From assembly GCF_030549615.1 (NCBI RefSeq), contig NZ_CP130832.1, forward strand, positions 1,612,001-1,676,000: 64,000 nt of DNA, given 5' to 3'. Both the position numbers and the translations under genes were made by a program. This stretch comes from Stenotrophomonas sp. 610A2. Lineage in GTDB: Bacteria > Pseudomonadota > Gammaproteobacteria > Xanthomonadales > Xanthomonadaceae. Shown here piece by piece: positions 25,837 to 35,224 of the stretch. Under the pieces are notes generated by a model. It worked only from the letters and a program-made list of their open reading frames with translations. It searched no databases and was not told where the DNA came from. Each line of letters begins with the position of its first letter. Position 1 is the first letter of the stretch.

Positions 25837-26741
25837 ACCCGCAAGACCGTAACCCGGTGTCGGCCGGTGCTGCGCCGGACAAATTCGAATTGCACTACCG
25901 CCAGCAACTGTCGGCGCTGGTGGATGGCGAGCTGGCTGCCGATGAGGCGCGTTTCATGCTGCGCCGCTTGGAGCACGACAGTGAGCTTTCGGCCTGCCAG
26001 GAGCGCTGGCAGGTATTGGGTGACGTGATGCGCGGCCAGGCCTGCGCACCGGCGCCCTTGGATTTTAGTGCGCGCGTGCGTCAGGCCGTGGACGCGGATG
26101 CGTTGCAGAACGGGCCGCTGGTGGCCGCGTCCGCAGCACAGCGTGCGCCGCAACGTGCCGCGCGGACAGGTTGGCGGCGTTGGGGCGGCGGTGCCGCCCT
26201 GGCTGCCTCGGTGGCTGCCGTGGCCTTGTTCATGGCCCGCGAACAGCTGCCTGAAACGAATGCACCGACGCCGGTCATCGCTACCACGGCGGAAGTTGCT
26301 CCCGCACCTGTGCAGCCTTCGGCCCCTACCGCGGCTGATGCCGGCAATGTCGCCGGTCTGGTTGCGGCCGCACCTGCGGTTGCCGCAGCCGTGACCCGTC
26401 GCCAGGATGCCAGCGCCCGCCGCGGCAGCGCGACCCGTACCCAGCAGGCAGCGCGGGCCGGTACCGCGCGCATGGCCGAGCCGCAGCGGGCGATTGCTTC
26501 CGCGCCGGTACTGCCGGCAACCCCGGCGCTGCGCCAGGACCCGTTTGCCACCGGCAATGGTGTGCTGCATGCACGGCCATGGCCACGCTCGACGGTGGCA
26601 CCGTCGCTGTCGCAGGGCGCGCTGAATGCCAGTTTCCCTGCGCAGGAGCCGGGTGGGGCGACGTTCTACCCGTTTGAACCGCGCATGCCGGCACAAGGTG
26701 CCGACGAAGCCGAGTCGCGCAGGCTGCTGCCGCGTCAATGA
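25833..26741 (+). CDS. rseA: Anti-sigma-E factor RseA
   Basis: 302 residues. The N-terminal domain (YRQQLSALVDGELAADEARFMLRRLEHDSELSACQERWQVLGDVMRG) matches the RseA/MucA sigma-binding domain. A single membrane helix at about 115-130 (GGGAALAASVAAVALFM) is followed by a long Ala/Pro/Arg-rich periplasmic part, longer and less conserved than in E. coli (216 residues). It binds and holds sigma-E at the inner membrane until cleaved by site-1 and site-2 proteases. It overlaps rpoE by 4 bases and precedes mucD, the usual xanthomonad order; no rseB is present here. Confidence 0.85.
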   Translation: MNPQDRNPVSAGAAPDKFELHYRQQLSALVDGELAADEARFMLRRLEHDSELSACQERWQVLGDVMRGQACAPAPLDFSARVRQAVDADALQNGPLVAASAAQRAPQRAARTGWRRWGGGAALAASVAAVALFMAREQLPETNAPTPVIATTAEVAPAPVQPSAPTAADAGNVAGLVAAAPAVAAAVTRRQDASARRGSATRTQQAARAGTARMAEPQRAIASAPVLPATPALRQDPFATGNGVLHARPWPRSTVAPSLSQGALNASFPAQEPGGATFYPFEPRMPAQGADEAESRRLLPRQ

Positions 26742-26869
26742 GTGTTGCTTGCCGGTCGTCTGCCTCAGGGCGACCGGTTTTCCCCGGATTCCAGGTTTGT
26801 GCGCGGTGGTTGGGCGTACCGGGCTTGGCTGTTCTTTCCCGCTTTGACTGAATTGGAGGCTCGAAGCCG

Positions 26870-28390
26870 ATGACCCCCCGTATCCAAAACAAGGTGTTTG
26901 GCCTGCTGGCGATGACCCTGCCGTTGGTGGCCTGCGCGCAGAGTCCGGCCCCGGATGCTCCTGCCGCGCAGGTTGCTGCCCCCCGTGCTGCCCCGGCGCC
27001 GCAGCTGGTGCAGGGCTTGCCTGATTTCACCCAGCTGGTCGACCAGGTCGGCCCGGGCGTGGTCAAGGTTGATACCGTGATCGGGGCGCGCCGCAATTCC
27101 CGTGCGGTGCAGCAGGGCCCGGACATGGACCAGATGCCGGAGTTCTTCCGCCGCTTCTTCGGTCCGGATTTCCAGATGCCGGGGCCGGGCCAGCAGGGGC
27201 CGGACAACGGTCCGCGTGGGCGCAGCATGGGTTCGGGCTTCATCATCTCCAATGACGGCTATGTGCTGACCAACCACCACGTCATCGACGGTGCCGAGTC
27301 GGTCAAGATCACCCTGAGTGATCGCCGCGAGTTCACCGCCAAGGTCGTCGGCAGTGACGCCCAGTACGACGTGGCGCTGCTCAAGGTCGAGGGCAGCAAC
27401 CTGCCGACCGTGCGCGTGGGCGACTCCAACAGCCTCAAGCCGGGTCAGTGGGTGGTGGCGATCGGCTCGCCGTTCGGCCTGGATCACTCCGTCACCGCGG
27501 GCATCGTCAGTGCGCTGGGCCGCAATACCGGCGGCAATGAACAGCGCTATGTGCCCTTCATCCAGACCGACGTGGCGATCAACCAGGGCAACTCTGGCGG
27601 TCCCTTGCTGAATACGCGCGGTGAAGTGGTCGGCATCAACTCGCAGATCTTCTCCGCCTCCGGCGGCTACATGGGCATCAGCTTCGCCATTCCGATCGAC
27701 CTGGCCATGAGCGCGGTCGAGCAGATCAAGAAGACCGGCAAGGTCAGCCGCGGCCAGTTGGGTGTGATGGTCGGTCCGTTGACTGGTGATGCCGTCGAGG
27801 GGCTGAAGCTGCCCGATAGCCGTGGTGCGCTGGTCAATCAGATGGTGGCGGACAGTTCGGCTGCCAAGGCCGGGATCGAGGTGGGCGACGTCATCCGCTC
27901 GGTCAATGGCACTCAGATCAACGATGCCAGCGAACTGCCGCCGATGATTGGCGCAATGGCGCCGGGCAGCAGGGTGCGGATGGGGATCATCCGTGATGGC
28001 AAGCCGCGTGAGATCACCGTGACCTTGACCGAGCTGGCCGAAGACGCCGCACGCCAAGGCAATACGGCCCCGGCCGCCGCTGACGCCAAGCCGCAGACCG
28101 GTGCCAATGCCCTGTTGGGGCTGGAAGTGGCTGATCTGACCGCCGCCGAGCGTCGCCAACTTGGCCTGGAGTCGGGCGAGGGCGTGCGCATCACCGGCGT
28201 CAACAGCCAGTCTGGCCGCGAGGCGCGTCTGGCCCCTGGAATGGTGGTGTTGCAGGTCGGGCGTGCCCCGGTCGGCAGCGTCGCCGCCCTGAACCGGGAG
28301 CTGGCTGGCTACAAGAAGGGTGATGTGGTCATGTTGCTGGTCCGTGCCGGTGCCAACAGCGCCTTCGTCCCGGTCCGCGCCGGCGAATAA
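26870..28390 (+). CDS. mucD: DegP/MucD-family periplasmic serine protease
   Basis: 506 residues. The trypsin-like domain has His 137 (VLTNHHVID), Asp 167 (QYDVALLKV) and Ser 242 (INQGNSGGPLL); two PDZ domains follow (about 300-400 and 415-505). A Met/Gly/Pro-rich flexible loop (82-118) is longer than in DegP. The signal peptide ends LPLVACAQ, a good lipobox (L-V-A-C22), so the protein may be membrane-anchored, unlike soluble DegP. It degrades misfolded envelope proteins and restrains the sigma-E response. Last gene of the rpoE-rseA-mucD group, 128 bases after rseA, followed by a terminator. Confidence 0.92.
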   Translation: MTPRIQNKVFGLLAMTLPLVACAQSPAPDAPAAQVAAPRAAPAPQLVQGLPDFTQLVDQVGPGVVKVDTVIGARRNSRAVQQGPDMDQMPEFFRRFFGPDFQMPGPGQQGPDNGPRGRSMGSGFIISNDGYVLTNHHVIDGAESVKITLSDRREFTAKVVGSDAQYDVALLKVEGSNLPTVRVGDSNSLKPGQWVVAIGSPFGLDHSVTAGIVSALGRNTGGNEQRYVPFIQTDVAINQGNSGGPLLNTRGEVVGINSQIFSASGGYMGISFAIPIDLAMSAVEQIKKTGKVSRGQLGVMVGPLTGDAVEGLKLPDSRGALVNQMVADSSAAKAGIEVGDVIRSVNGTQINDASELPPMIGAMAPGSRVRMGIIRDGKPREITVTLTELAEDAARQGNTAPAAADAKPQTGANALLGLEVADLTAAERRQLGLESGEGVRITGVNSQSGREARLAPGMVVLQVGRAPVGSVAALNRELAGYKKGDVVMLLVRAGANSAFVPVRAGE

Positions 28391-28416
28391 GCCCGCCAGG
28401 CCTCGCGATTGCAACG

Positions 28417-28441
28417 GGAGCCGCCTTCGGGCGGCTCCTTT
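28417..28441 (+). terminator. Rho-independent terminator after mucD
   Basis: GGAGCCGCC (28417-28425) pairs with GGCGGCTCC (28430-28438) around a TTCG tetraloop, followed by TTT. It separates the stress operon from lepA. Confidence 0.85.
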
Positions 28442-28485
28442 CATTCAGCTGCCGGCCAAACCCTGTGCGGGGCTTGGCTCCGGCA

Positions 28486-28494
28486 TGCGATAAT
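28486..28494 (+). promoter_or_regulatory. Extended -10 promoter candidate for lepA
   Basis: TGCGATAAT, 41 bases before the lepA start. The same layout (TGCGAYAAT followed by G) precedes rlmD and nagZ in this window. No good -35 is seen, as expected for an extended -10. Confidence 0.45.
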
Positions 28495-28534
28495 GCCCCG
28501 TTATCCTGACGACGCAGCGCCGCCGCCGCCACCT

Positions 28535-30340
28535 ATGTCACATGATTCGATGCGGATGATCCGCAACTTCTCCATCATTGCCCACGTTGACCACGGTAAG
28601 TCCACCCTGGCCGACCGCATCATCCAGTTGTGTGGCGGCTTGACCGCGCGCGAAATGGAAGCGCAGGTCCTGGACAACAACCCGATCGAGCGCGAGCGTG
28701 GTATCACGATCAAGTCGCAGTCGGTGTCGGTGCCGTATACGGCCCGCAACGGCCAGACCTACTTCCTGAACTTCATCGACACCCCCGGCCACGTCGACTT
28801 CTCCTATGAAGTCAGCCGCTCGCTGGCCGCCTGCGAAGGTGCGCTGCTGGTGGTCGACGCGGCCCAGGGCGTGGAAGCGCAGTCGGTCGCCAACTGCTAC
28901 ACGGCCATCGAACAGGGCCTGGAAGTGGTGCCGGTGCTGAACAAGATCGACCTGCCCACCGCCGACATCGACCGTGCCAAGGCCGAGATCGAGGCCGTGA
29001 TCGGTATCGATGCTTCTGATGCAGTGGCTGTCAGCGCCAAGACCGGCCTGAACATGGAGGAGGTGCTGGAGGCCATCGTGCACCGCATCCCGCCGCCGGC
29101 CGACCGTGGCAGTGACAAGCTGCAGGCGCTGATCATCGATTCCTGGTTCGACAATTACCTGGGCGTGGTCTCGCTGGTGCGCGTGATGCAGGGCCAGATC
29201 AAGGCCGGTGACAAGATCCAGGTCATGTCCACCGGCCGTTGGCATCTGGTCGACAAGGTCGGCGTATTCACCCCAAAGCGTAAGGAAATGCCTGCGCTGC
29301 GTGCCGGTGAAGTGGGCTGGATCAACGCCAGCATCAAGGACGTGCATGGCGCGCCGGTCGGCGACACCCTGACCCTGCAGGCCGATCCGGCTTCCGAGCC
29401 GCTGCCCGGCTTCCAGGAAATGCAGCCGCGCGTGTTCGCCGGCCTGTTCCCGGTCGATGCCGAGGACTACCCGGACCTGCGCGAAGCCCTCGACAAGCTG
29501 CGCCTGAACGACGCAGCGCTGCGCTTCGAGCCGGAAAGCTCCGAGGCGATGGGTTTCGGCTTCCGTTGCGGCTTCCTCGGCATGCTGCACATGGAAATCG
29601 TGCAGGAGCGGCTGGAGCGCGAGTACAACCTCGACCTGATCAGTACCGCACCGACGGTGATCTACGAGGTGCTCAAGAGCGACGGGACCATCGTGATGAT
29701 GGACAACCCGGCCAAGCTGCCGCCGGTCAACCAGGTCGAAGAGATCCGCGAGCCGATCATCCGCGCCAACATCCTCACTCCCGAGGAGTACATCGGCAGC
29801 ATCATCAAGCTGTGCGAAGAGAAGCGCGGCAGCCAGATCGGCATCAACTACATGGGCAGCCAGGTGCAGATCAGCTATGAGCTGCCGATGGCTGAAGTGG
29901 TGCTGGACTTCTTCGACAAGCTCAAGTCGGTCAGCCGTGGCTACGCCTCGCTGGAATACCACTTCGTGCGTTTCGAGGCCGGCCCGTTCGTGCGCCTGGA
30001 CGTGCTGATCAACGGTGACAAGGTCGACGCGCTGTCGCTGATCGCCCACCGCAGCCATGCCGATCGCCGTGGCCGCGAGCTGTGCGAGAAGATGAAGGAC
30101 CTGATCCCCCGGCAGATGTTCGATGTGGCCATCCAGGCCGCGATCGGCGCGCAGATCATCGCCCGCACCACGGTCAAGGCCATGCGCAAGAACGTGCTGG
30201 CCAAGTGCTATGGTGGCGACGTTTCGCGTAAGAAGAAGCTGTTGGAAAAGCAGAAAGAAGGCAAGAAGCGCATGAAGCAGGTGGGCCGCGTGGAAATCCC
30301 ACAGGAAGCCTTCCTTGCTGTGCTGCAGATGGACAAGTAA
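28535..30340 (+). CDS. lepA: Elongation factor 4 (LepA)
   Basis: 601 residues. The GTPase domain has [14 protein letters not shown] (G1), the switch I motif [18 protein letters not shown] (G3) and [10 protein letters not shown] (G4). EF-G-like domains follow, and the LepA-specific C-terminal domain ends [17 protein letters not shown]. It is a ribosome-binding GTPase that remobilises stalled ribosomes. The frame is open far upstream, but family homology begins at [15 protein letters not shown] (28535); the internal MRMIRNF at 28550 is the alternative. It is first in lepA-lepB-DUF4845-rnc-era, the standard xanthomonad order. Confidence 0.97.
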   Translation: MSHDSMRMIRNFSIIAHVDHGKSTLADRIIQLCGGLTAREMEAQVLDNNPIERERGITIKSQSVSVPYTARNGQTYFLNFIDTPGHVDFSYEVSRSLAACEGALLVVDAAQGVEAQSVANCYTAIEQGLEVVPVLNKIDLPTADIDRAKAEIEAVIGIDASDAVAVSAKTGLNMEEVLEAIVHRIPPPADRGSDKLQALIIDSWFDNYLGVVSLVRVMQGQIKAGDKIQVMSTGRWHLVDKVGVFTPKRKEMPALRAGEVGWINASIKDVHGAPVGDTLTLQADPASEPLPGFQEMQPRVFAGLFPVDAEDYPDLREALDKLRLNDAALRFEPESSEAMGFGFRCGFLGMLHMEIVQERLEREYNLDLISTAPTVIYEVLKSDGTIVMMDNPAKLPPVNQVEEIREPIIRANILTPEEYIGSIIKLCEEKRGSQIGINYMGSQVQISYELPMAEVVLDFFDKLKSVSRGYASLEYHFVRFEAGPFVRLDVLINGDKVDALSLIAHRSHADRRGRELCEKMKDLIPRQMFDVAIQAAIGAQIIARTTVKAMRKNVLAKCYGGDVSRKKKLLEKQKEGKKRMKQVGRVEIPQEAFLAVLQMDK

Positions 30341-30449
30341 CAGTGAATCGAGAATAGGGGGTGGGGAATCGTAACGGCCGAGCGGACCCGCTTCTGGACT
30401 GTTCCATTCCCTGCTTTCGATTCCCCATTCCCATTCCGAAGGAACATGA
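30341..30449. repeat. Intergenic element with inverted GGGGAATCG/CGATTCCCC arms
   Basis: GAATAGGGGGTGGGGAATCG (30351-30370) is matched on the right by CGATTCCCCATTCCCATTCC (about 30419-30438), so the mRNA between lepA and lepB can fold into a long imperfect hairpin. Similar GGGAATCGGG sequence occurs at 33235-33260 downstream of era. Confidence 0.55.
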
Positions 30450-31253
30450 ATGAAATGGTTTGAAATCATCCTGGTTGTGCTGACCCTGGGCTCCGGCCTG
30501 GTGGTGCTGCTGGACAAGCTGTACCTGCGCAAGCGCCGTGCCGAGAAGGCCAGCCTGCTGGACAGCGAAGAGCCGGCGGTGGTGGATTACTCGCGCGCGT
30601 TCTTCCCGGTGCTGGCGGTGGTGTTGATCCTGCGCAGCTTCGTGGCCGAGCCGTACAAGATCCCCTCCAGCTCGATGATGCCCAACCTGCTGATCGGCGA
30701 TTTCATCCTGGTCAACAAGTTCTCCTATGGCTTCCGCCTGCCGATCACCAATACCAAGATCATCCCGGTGTCCGAGCCCAAGCGCGGCGACGTGGTGGTG
30801 TTCAAGCCGCCGCATGCGCCGGACCAGAACTGGATCAAGCGCGTGATCGGCCTGCCGGGCGACCGCATTGGTTTCCACGGCGATACCTTGTCGATCAACG
30901 GCGTGCCGATGGTCTACGAAGAGCGCGGTGAGTACGTTGGCAAGGGCCCGGGCTCGGAAATGACCGGCGCCTCGCTGCTGACCGAGCAGCTACCGGGCCG
31001 CAGCCATACCGTGCTCGAGTTGCTGGGTCGTGCCGACCCGCGCGGGCAGGGCGACTGGGTGGTGCCGGAAGGACAGTACTTCGTGATGGGTGACAATCGC
31101 GACAACAGCGAGGACAGTCGCTTCTGGACCCAGACCCATTTCCTGCCGGAAGAGAATCTGCGTGGCAAGGCATTCCTGATCTGGCTGAACTGTGAAGGCT
31201 GGTTCTGCAAGGGTAGTTTCGAGCCGTCCCGCATCGGGTCCGGCATTCAATGA
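30450..31253 (+). CDS. lepB: Signal peptidase I (LepB)
   Basis: 267 residues. Two N-terminal membrane helices (1-20 and about 50-66), then the catalytic region: IPSSSMMPNLLIGDFILVNKFSYG with Ser 75, and NWIKRVIGLPGDRIGF with Lys 130 (the Ser-Lys dyad), and MGDNRDNSEDSRFWT near the C-terminus. It removes signal peptides from exported proteins at the periplasmic face of the inner membrane, serving many of the secreted proteins in this window. It overlaps nothing downstream; DUF4845 starts 29 bases later. Confidence 0.96.
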   Translation: MKWFEIILVVLTLGSGLVVLLDKLYLRKRRAEKASLLDSEEPAVVDYSRAFFPVLAVVLILRSFVAEPYKIPSSSMMPNLLIGDFILVNKFSYGFRLPITNTKIIPVSEPKRGDVVVFKPPHAPDQNWIKRVIGLPGDRIGFHGDTLSINGVPMVYEERGEYVGKGPGSEMTGASLLTEQLPGRSHTVLELLGRADPRGQGDWVVPEGQYFVMGDNRDNSEDSRFWTQTHFLPEENLRGKAFLIWLNCEGWFCKGSFEPSRIGSGIQ

Positions 31254-31282
31254 GTGGACAACGCGTTTCTGGGGAGATCGCA

Positions 31283-31657
31283 ATGAAGCACAAGCAAGCA
31301 GGTATGACGCTGACATCGTTTGTGATGGTGCTGGCGGTAGTAGGCTTCGGGCTTTACATCGGCATGAAGCTGTTTCCGATGTACCAGGAGTACTACTCGA
31401 TAAAAGTGGCGATGAAGTCCATGGCCAACGAGTCGACCGGGGAGTTCAGTCCTTCGACCGCGACCGATGCTTTTTTCAAGCGCATGGACATGAACTATTC
31501 CGACCGGGTCAAGCGCGACAACATCAAGTTCGAGCGTACCGAGGGTGGTTGGCGGATGAACGTGGCCTATGAGGTCCGTAAGCCGTTGATTGGCAACCTG
31601 GACATCGTAGGTAATTTTGAAAATTCTCAGGAATTCACCTCAGGCAGTGCTCAATAG
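31283..31657 (+). CDS. DUF4845 single-pass membrane protein
   Basis: 124 residues. An N-terminal membrane helix ([25 protein letters not shown]) is followed by a small periplasmic domain (about 30-120). This matches DUF4845, found between lepB and rnc in many proteobacteria; function not established. The start at 31283 has GGGGAG 7 bases upstream; an upstream in-frame codon at 31250 overlaps lepB's end and is less likely. Its stop overlaps the start of rnc, so the two are translationally coupled. The leading [16 protein letters not shown] recalls type IV pilin N-termini, but no pilin cleavage motif is seen. Confidence 0.85.
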   Translation: MKHKQAGMTLTSFVMVLAVVGFGLYIGMKLFPMYQEYYSIKVAMKSMANESTGEFSPSTATDAFFKRMDMNYSDRVKRDNIKFERTEGGWRMNVAYEVRKPLIGNLDIVGNFENSQEFTSGSAQ

Positions 31658-32324
31658 AACGTTCCAACGGGGTGACCTGATCGGCCACTCATTCAAGGAC
31701 CAGGGTCTGCTGAAGCAGGCCCTGACCCATCGCAGTGCCGGTGCGCCGCACAACGAGCGCCTGGAGTTCCTGGGCGACAGCATCGTCAACATGCTCATCG
31801 CCGAAGCGCTGTTCACGCGCTGGCCGAAGGCCGACGAAGGCGCGCTCACCCGCGCGCGTTCGGCCTTGGTCTGTGAAGCCGCATTGGCAGTCATCGCGCG
31901 CAGCCTGGAGCTGGGGGATCGGCTCACGCTGGGCCCGGGCGAGATGAAATCTGGCGGCCACCGCCGTGACTCCATCCTTGCCGATACCTTCGAGGCGGTG
32001 GTTGGCGCCATTTATCTGGACGCAGGTTTCGAGGCTTGCCGCGAGCGGATAATGCCGTGGTTCGAGGCCTCGTTGTCGGCGGTGCCGGCAGGCAAGCCCG
32101 AGAAAGACCCCAAGACACGCCTGCAGGAATGGTTGCAGGCCCGGCAGAAGACCCTGCCGGTATACGAGCTGGTATCGGAGACCGGCGACGACCACGCCAA
32201 GCACTTCCATGTGCGCTGTTGCGTGGCTGACCCCGCCGTAAGTACCGAAGGCGAAGGCACTTCGCGACGGCTGGCCGAACAACAGGCGGCAGCTGCCGCA
32301 ATAGAGCAATTGGATTCCAAGTGA
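31647..32324 (+). CDS. rnc: Ribonuclease III
   Basis: 225 residues from the GTG at 31647. The RNase III signature is [13 protein letters not shown], with catalytic Glu/Asp; the second acidic pair is in [20 protein letters not shown] double-stranded RNA-binding domain follows (about 155-225: [21 protein letters not shown] and [21 protein letters not shown]). It processes rRNA precursors and double-stranded RNAs. The frame continues upstream to a TTG at 31617, but GTG-CTC-AATAG, where the start overlaps the DUF4845 stop, is the more natural coupled start. Confidence 0.94.
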   Translation: MLNRTFQRGDLIGHSFKDQGLLKQALTHRSAGAPHNERLEFLGDSIVNMLIAEALFTRWPKADEGALTRARSALVCEAALAVIARSLELGDRLTLGPGEMKSGGHRRDSILADTFEAVVGAIYLDAGFEACRERIMPWFEASLSAVPAGKPEKDPKTRLQEWLQARQKTLPVYELVSETGDDHAKHFHVRCCVADPAVSTEGEGTSRRLAEQQAAAAAIEQLDSK

Positions 32325-33223
32325 ACGACACCTCCTCTCATCGCTGTGGCAGCGTCGCGGTCATTGGCCGCCCCAACGTTGGCAAGTCGACCCTGACCAA
32401 CGCCCTGGTTGGCGCCAAGGTCAGCATCGTCTCCAACCGTCCGCAGACCACTCGTCACCGTCTGCTCGGCATCGCCACCTACCCGGAAGGGCAGCTGGTG
32501 CTGGTTGATACCCCCGGGTTGCATCGCCAGCAGAAGCGCGCGATGAACCGGGTGATGAACCGCGCCGCGCGTGCCTCGCTGGAAGGCGTGGACGTTGGCT
32601 TGCTGGTGATCGAAGCCGGTCGCTGGGACGAAGAAGACACCCTCGCGTTCAACGTGCTTAGCGATGCAGGCGTGCCGGTGGTACTGATCGTCAACAAGGT
32701 TGATCGCCTGAAGGACAAGGGCGCGCTGCTGCCGTTCCTGCAGGAGATCACTGTCGGCCGCGAGTTCGCCGCCGTGCATCCGATCTCGGCGCTGAAGCGC
32801 AATGGCCTGGACGCGCTGGTCCGCGACCTGATCGGGCTGGTGCCGGAAGGCCCGCCGATGTTCGGCGAAGATGAGATCACCGATCGTAGCCAGCGCTTCC
32901 TCGCCGGCGAGCTGGTCCGCGAGCAGCTGATGCGCCAGCTTGGCGAAGAACTGCCGTACGCCACCACCGTGGAGATCGAGCGTTTCGCCGAAGACGGTGC
33001 ACTGCTGCGTATCGGCGCGGTGATCTGGGTCGAGCGCGAAGGCCAGAAGGCGATTGTCATTGGCAAGGGCGGCACCCGCCTGAAGGAAATTGGCGCCAAG
33101 GCCCGCCTCCAGATGGAACGTCTGTTCGGTGCCAAGGTGTTCCTGGAAACGTGGGTGCGCGTACGTGAAGGCTGGTCCGACGACGAGGCCGCACTGAAGG
33201 CCTTCGGCTACGGCGAGCAGTAA
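32321..33223 (+). CDS. era: GTPase Era
   Basis: 300 residues. GTPase motifs [16 protein letters not shown] (G1), [18 protein letters not shown] (G3) and [11 protein letters not shown] (G4); the effector loop reads [12 protein letters not shown]. The C-terminal KH domain has [29 protein letters not shown]. Era binds the 3' end of 16S rRNA and helps mature the 30S subunit. The GTG start overlaps the rnc stop by 4 bases (GTGA), giving tight coupling with rnc as in most proteobacteria. Confidence 0.97.
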   Translation: MNDTSSHRCGSVAVIGRPNVGKSTLTNALVGAKVSIVSNRPQTTRHRLLGIATYPEGQLVLVDTPGLHRQQKRAMNRVMNRAARASLEGVDVGLLVIEAGRWDEEDTLAFNVLSDAGVPVVLIVNKVDRLKDKGALLPFLQEITVGREFAAVHPISALKRNGLDALVRDLIGLVPEGPPMFGEDEITDRSQRFLAGELVREQLMRQLGEELPYATTVEIERFAEDGALLRIGAVIWVEREGQKAIVIGKGGTRLKEIGAKARLQMERLFGAKVFLETWVRVREGWSDDEAALKAFGYGEQ

Positions 33224-33464
33224 GTTTTCAACCGGGAATCGGGAGTAGGGGATCGGGAATGGAAACTGCCTGGTTCTTCTGCAAGCTGCGACCCTGGCTG
33301 TTGCCTGGCCACGTTGCTGGTCAGGCTGTGCGATGAGCGCCGACGCTGCGGTTATTCTGTTTCGTAGCGACGGCCTGTCGCCGGGGAGGCAGGCGAAAGC
33401 CGGCCAGGTCACGGTGACCTGCGGTTTCAACTCCCGACTCTCCATTTCCAACTCCCCGCCTTAG
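33224..33464. repeat. Intergenic stretch with GGGAATCGGG-type repeats
   Basis: After era the sequence GGGAATCGGGAGTAGGGGATCGGGAATGG (33235-33260 region, written here in part as GGGAATCGGGAGTAGGGGAT) and, before recO, CTCCCGACTCTCCATTTCC form weak inverted arms of the same family as at 30341-30449. No gene seen. Confidence 0.45.
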
Positions 33465-34187
33465 ATGCGCATCGAAGATCAGCCCGCTTACGTGCTGCAT
33501 GCCCGGCCTTGGCGCGAGACCAGCTTGCTGGTCGAGGTGCTGAGTCAGGAACATGGCCGCCTCGGCCTGCTTGCGCGCGGCGTGCAGGGGGCCAAGAAGC
33601 AGGCCTTGCGTGCAGCCTTGCAGCCACTGCAGGCGATCCGCTTTGACGCGCAACAAACGGGGGAGCTGGCCCAGCTGCGGCGCGCAGAAAGCCAGGATGT
33701 AGCGCCGCGACTGCAAGGCCACGCGATGCTGGCCGGTTTCTATATCAACGAACTGGTGATGCGGCTGACGCCGCGGCAGGATCCGGTCCCGGAGCTGTAT
33801 TCGGCTTATGGCGAGCTGCGTGGCCAGCTGGATCAGGAGCAGGCACTGGCATGGTCGCTGCGTCGCTTCGAGCGTGACCTGCTCGAGGCGCTGGGCTTTG
33901 GCTTCGACTGGAGTTGTGCGGCAGACGGCGAGCCGATCGATCCGGCGGCGCGCTATCGACTGGATCCGCTGCAGGGACCGCTGCGTCTGTTGAGTGAACG
34001 CAATAATGAGTGGCGCACGCTGGCTACCGGCAGCGCGCTGCTGGCCTTGGCCGCCGACGAACAGCCCGACAGCAGCGATGTCGCCAGCCTGCGCCTGCAG
34101 ATGCGCGCAGTATTACTGCACCATCTCGGCGGTCGCGGACTCAAATCCTGGGAAATGCTGGGCGAACTCGCCCGTCCGCAACCGTAG
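33465..34187 (+). CDS. recO: DNA repair protein RecO
   Basis: 240 residues. The N-terminal OB fold starts [42 protein letters not shown], typical of RecO; a helical C-terminal domain follows ([21 protein letters not shown] and [17 protein letters not shown]). RecO loads RecA onto SSB-coated gaps together with RecR. The Cys of the zinc motif found in some RecO are absent, as in other gammaproteobacteria. It lies 241 bases after era. The TAG stop falls inside the GTAG end of a degenerate SMAG repeat. Confidence 0.93.
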   Translation: MRIEDQPAYVLHARPWRETSLLVEVLSQEHGRLGLLARGVQGAKKQALRAALQPLQAIRFDAQQTGELAQLRRAESQDVAPRLQGHAMLAGFYINELVMRLTPRQDPVPELYSAYGELRGQLDQEQALAWSLRRFERDLLEALGFGFDWSCAADGEPIDPAARYRLDPLQGPLRLLSERNNEWRTLATGSALLALAADEQPDSSDVASLRLQMRAVLLHHLGGRGLKSWEMLGELARPQP

Positions 34188-34380
34188 CATCGAGTCATGC
34201 TCGGCAAGAGGCCTCACCTGTAGTGCCGAGCCATGCTCGGCAAGAGGCATTCCAAGCCAAAACCCACCCCTCCCCAACCCTCCCCTTGGCCTGCGGCCAA
34301 AAGGAGGGAGCGTAGTGCCGAGCCATGCTCGGCAAGAGGCTTCACCGGCAGGGGCCATGCCGAGCATGGCTCGGCACTAC
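34184..34380. repeat. Cluster of SMAG repeats after recO
   Basis: A degenerate copy at 34184-34206 (its GTAG includes the recO stop), full copies at 34220-34242 and 34312-34334, and an inverted copy at 34358-34380 that pairs with the one before it. Between them (34260-34311) is a C-rich stretch with a TTGGCC/GGCCAA hairpin. Such REP-like palindromes often stabilise 3' ends of transcripts; here they separate convergent recO and the receiver-Hpt gene. Confidence 0.85.
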
Positions 34381-34386
34381 ATGTAA

Positions 34387-35100
34387 TTAACGCAACAGGG
34401 CGCTGACGGCGCTGCCGAATTGTTGGCGCGCCTGCATCGAGGCCGGGTCGTGATTCAGTTGACGCACCGCAAACGCCAGGCGCGAGGCACCGACAAAGCC
34501 GCAGCTGGCCTGCAACCTGTGCAGTTGCGCGTGCAGGGTCTTGTCGTCGTGTTCTTCCAGTGCATGGCTGACCGCATCGCGGGTGCTGGGCAACTCCGAG
34601 AGAAACAGCTCACGCAGCGCACGTACATGCGCCTGCTGCCCATTCAGCGCGCTCATCGCCGCGGACTCATCCCAGTCGGGCGCGGCTTCGGCAACGGGGC
34701 CATCGGTTTTTGCAGTGGACTTCGCCAACGCACGGCGCACGCTCTTCAGCAGCGCGTCGCGGCTGATCGGTTTGACCAGTGTTTCCTGGAAGCCGGCCTG
34801 CTGCAGCGTGTGCTGCATTTCCAGGCTGGTATCGGCGGTATGTGCCAAGGCCGTGGTCTGCGGATGCAGGTTGCGCAGGCTGCGCAACAGATTGGCACCG
34901 TTGCCGTCGGGCAGGTTCACATCGAGCAGCCAGAGATCGTAGGTTTCGGTCTGGGCCAGGCGTAGCGCGCTGGCGCAGGAATCCGCGATATCGACCTCGG
35001 CCGGTAGCGATTCCAGCACGAACTGGAAGAAGCCCTGGCTGGTCATGTCGTCCTCGACCAGTAGCAGGCGCGGCAGGTTTCCTTGGTGATGCGTATTCAT
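34387..35100 (-). CDS. Orphan receiver domain protein with C-terminal Hpt domain
   Basis: 237 residues. Receiver domain (10-125): acidic pair in LLLVEDD, phospho-Asp 60 in LWLLDVNLPDGNG, Lys 110 in ETLVKPISRDALL. An Hpt domain (about 150-237) carries His 193 in LHRLQASCGFVGASRLA, the expected phospho-His. This receiver-Hpt pair is what normally sits at the C-terminus of hybrid kinases such as BarA or RpfC, but here it is free, without a kinase or output domain nearby. It probably shuttles phosphate between an unlinked kinase and a response regulator. No membrane segment. Confidence 0.8.
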   Translation of the reverse strand: MNTHHQGNLPRLLLVEDDMTSQGFFQFVLESLPAEVDIADSCASALRLAQTETYDLWLLDVNLPDGNGANLLRSLRNLHPQTTALAHTADTSLEMQHTLQQAGFQETLVKPISRDALLKSVRRALAKSTAKTDGPVAEAAPDWDESAAMSALNGQQAHVRALRELFLSELPSTRDAVSHALEEHDDKTLHAQLHRLQASCGFVGASRLAFAVRQLNHDPASMQARQQFGSAVSALLR

Positions 35101-35184
35101 CTGCTGCCTCCATGTCAGCTATAACCCGCATCTTAGCGATGGCGCAGCGATCTGCAAGCCATCGGGGTGTTCACGTTAAGCATC

Positions 35185-35193
35185 TGCGACAAT
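35185..35193 (+). promoter_or_regulatory. Extended -10 promoter candidate for rlmD
   Basis: TGCGACAAT within CATCTGCGACAATGGCC, 32 bases before the GTG at 35225. The ATG at 35192 falls within this -10 motif, which argues against its use as start codon. Nearly the same sequence precedes nagZ. Confidence 0.45.
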
Positions 35194-35224
35194 GGCCGCC
35201 CTTTTGCCCGCAGCCTGTTGCCAC

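Noticed and set aside
28538..30532. Long open frame on the minus strand opposite lepA
   Set aside because: Antisense shadow of LepA, no domain.
31250..31282. Upstream start for the DUF4845 protein
   Set aside because: It overlaps the lepB stop and puts eleven polar residues before the membrane helix; the start at 31283 has the better ribosome site.
34184..34380. CRISPR-like spacing of short palindromes
   Set aside because: Copies are in mixed orientation and at irregular distances, typical of SMAG elements.
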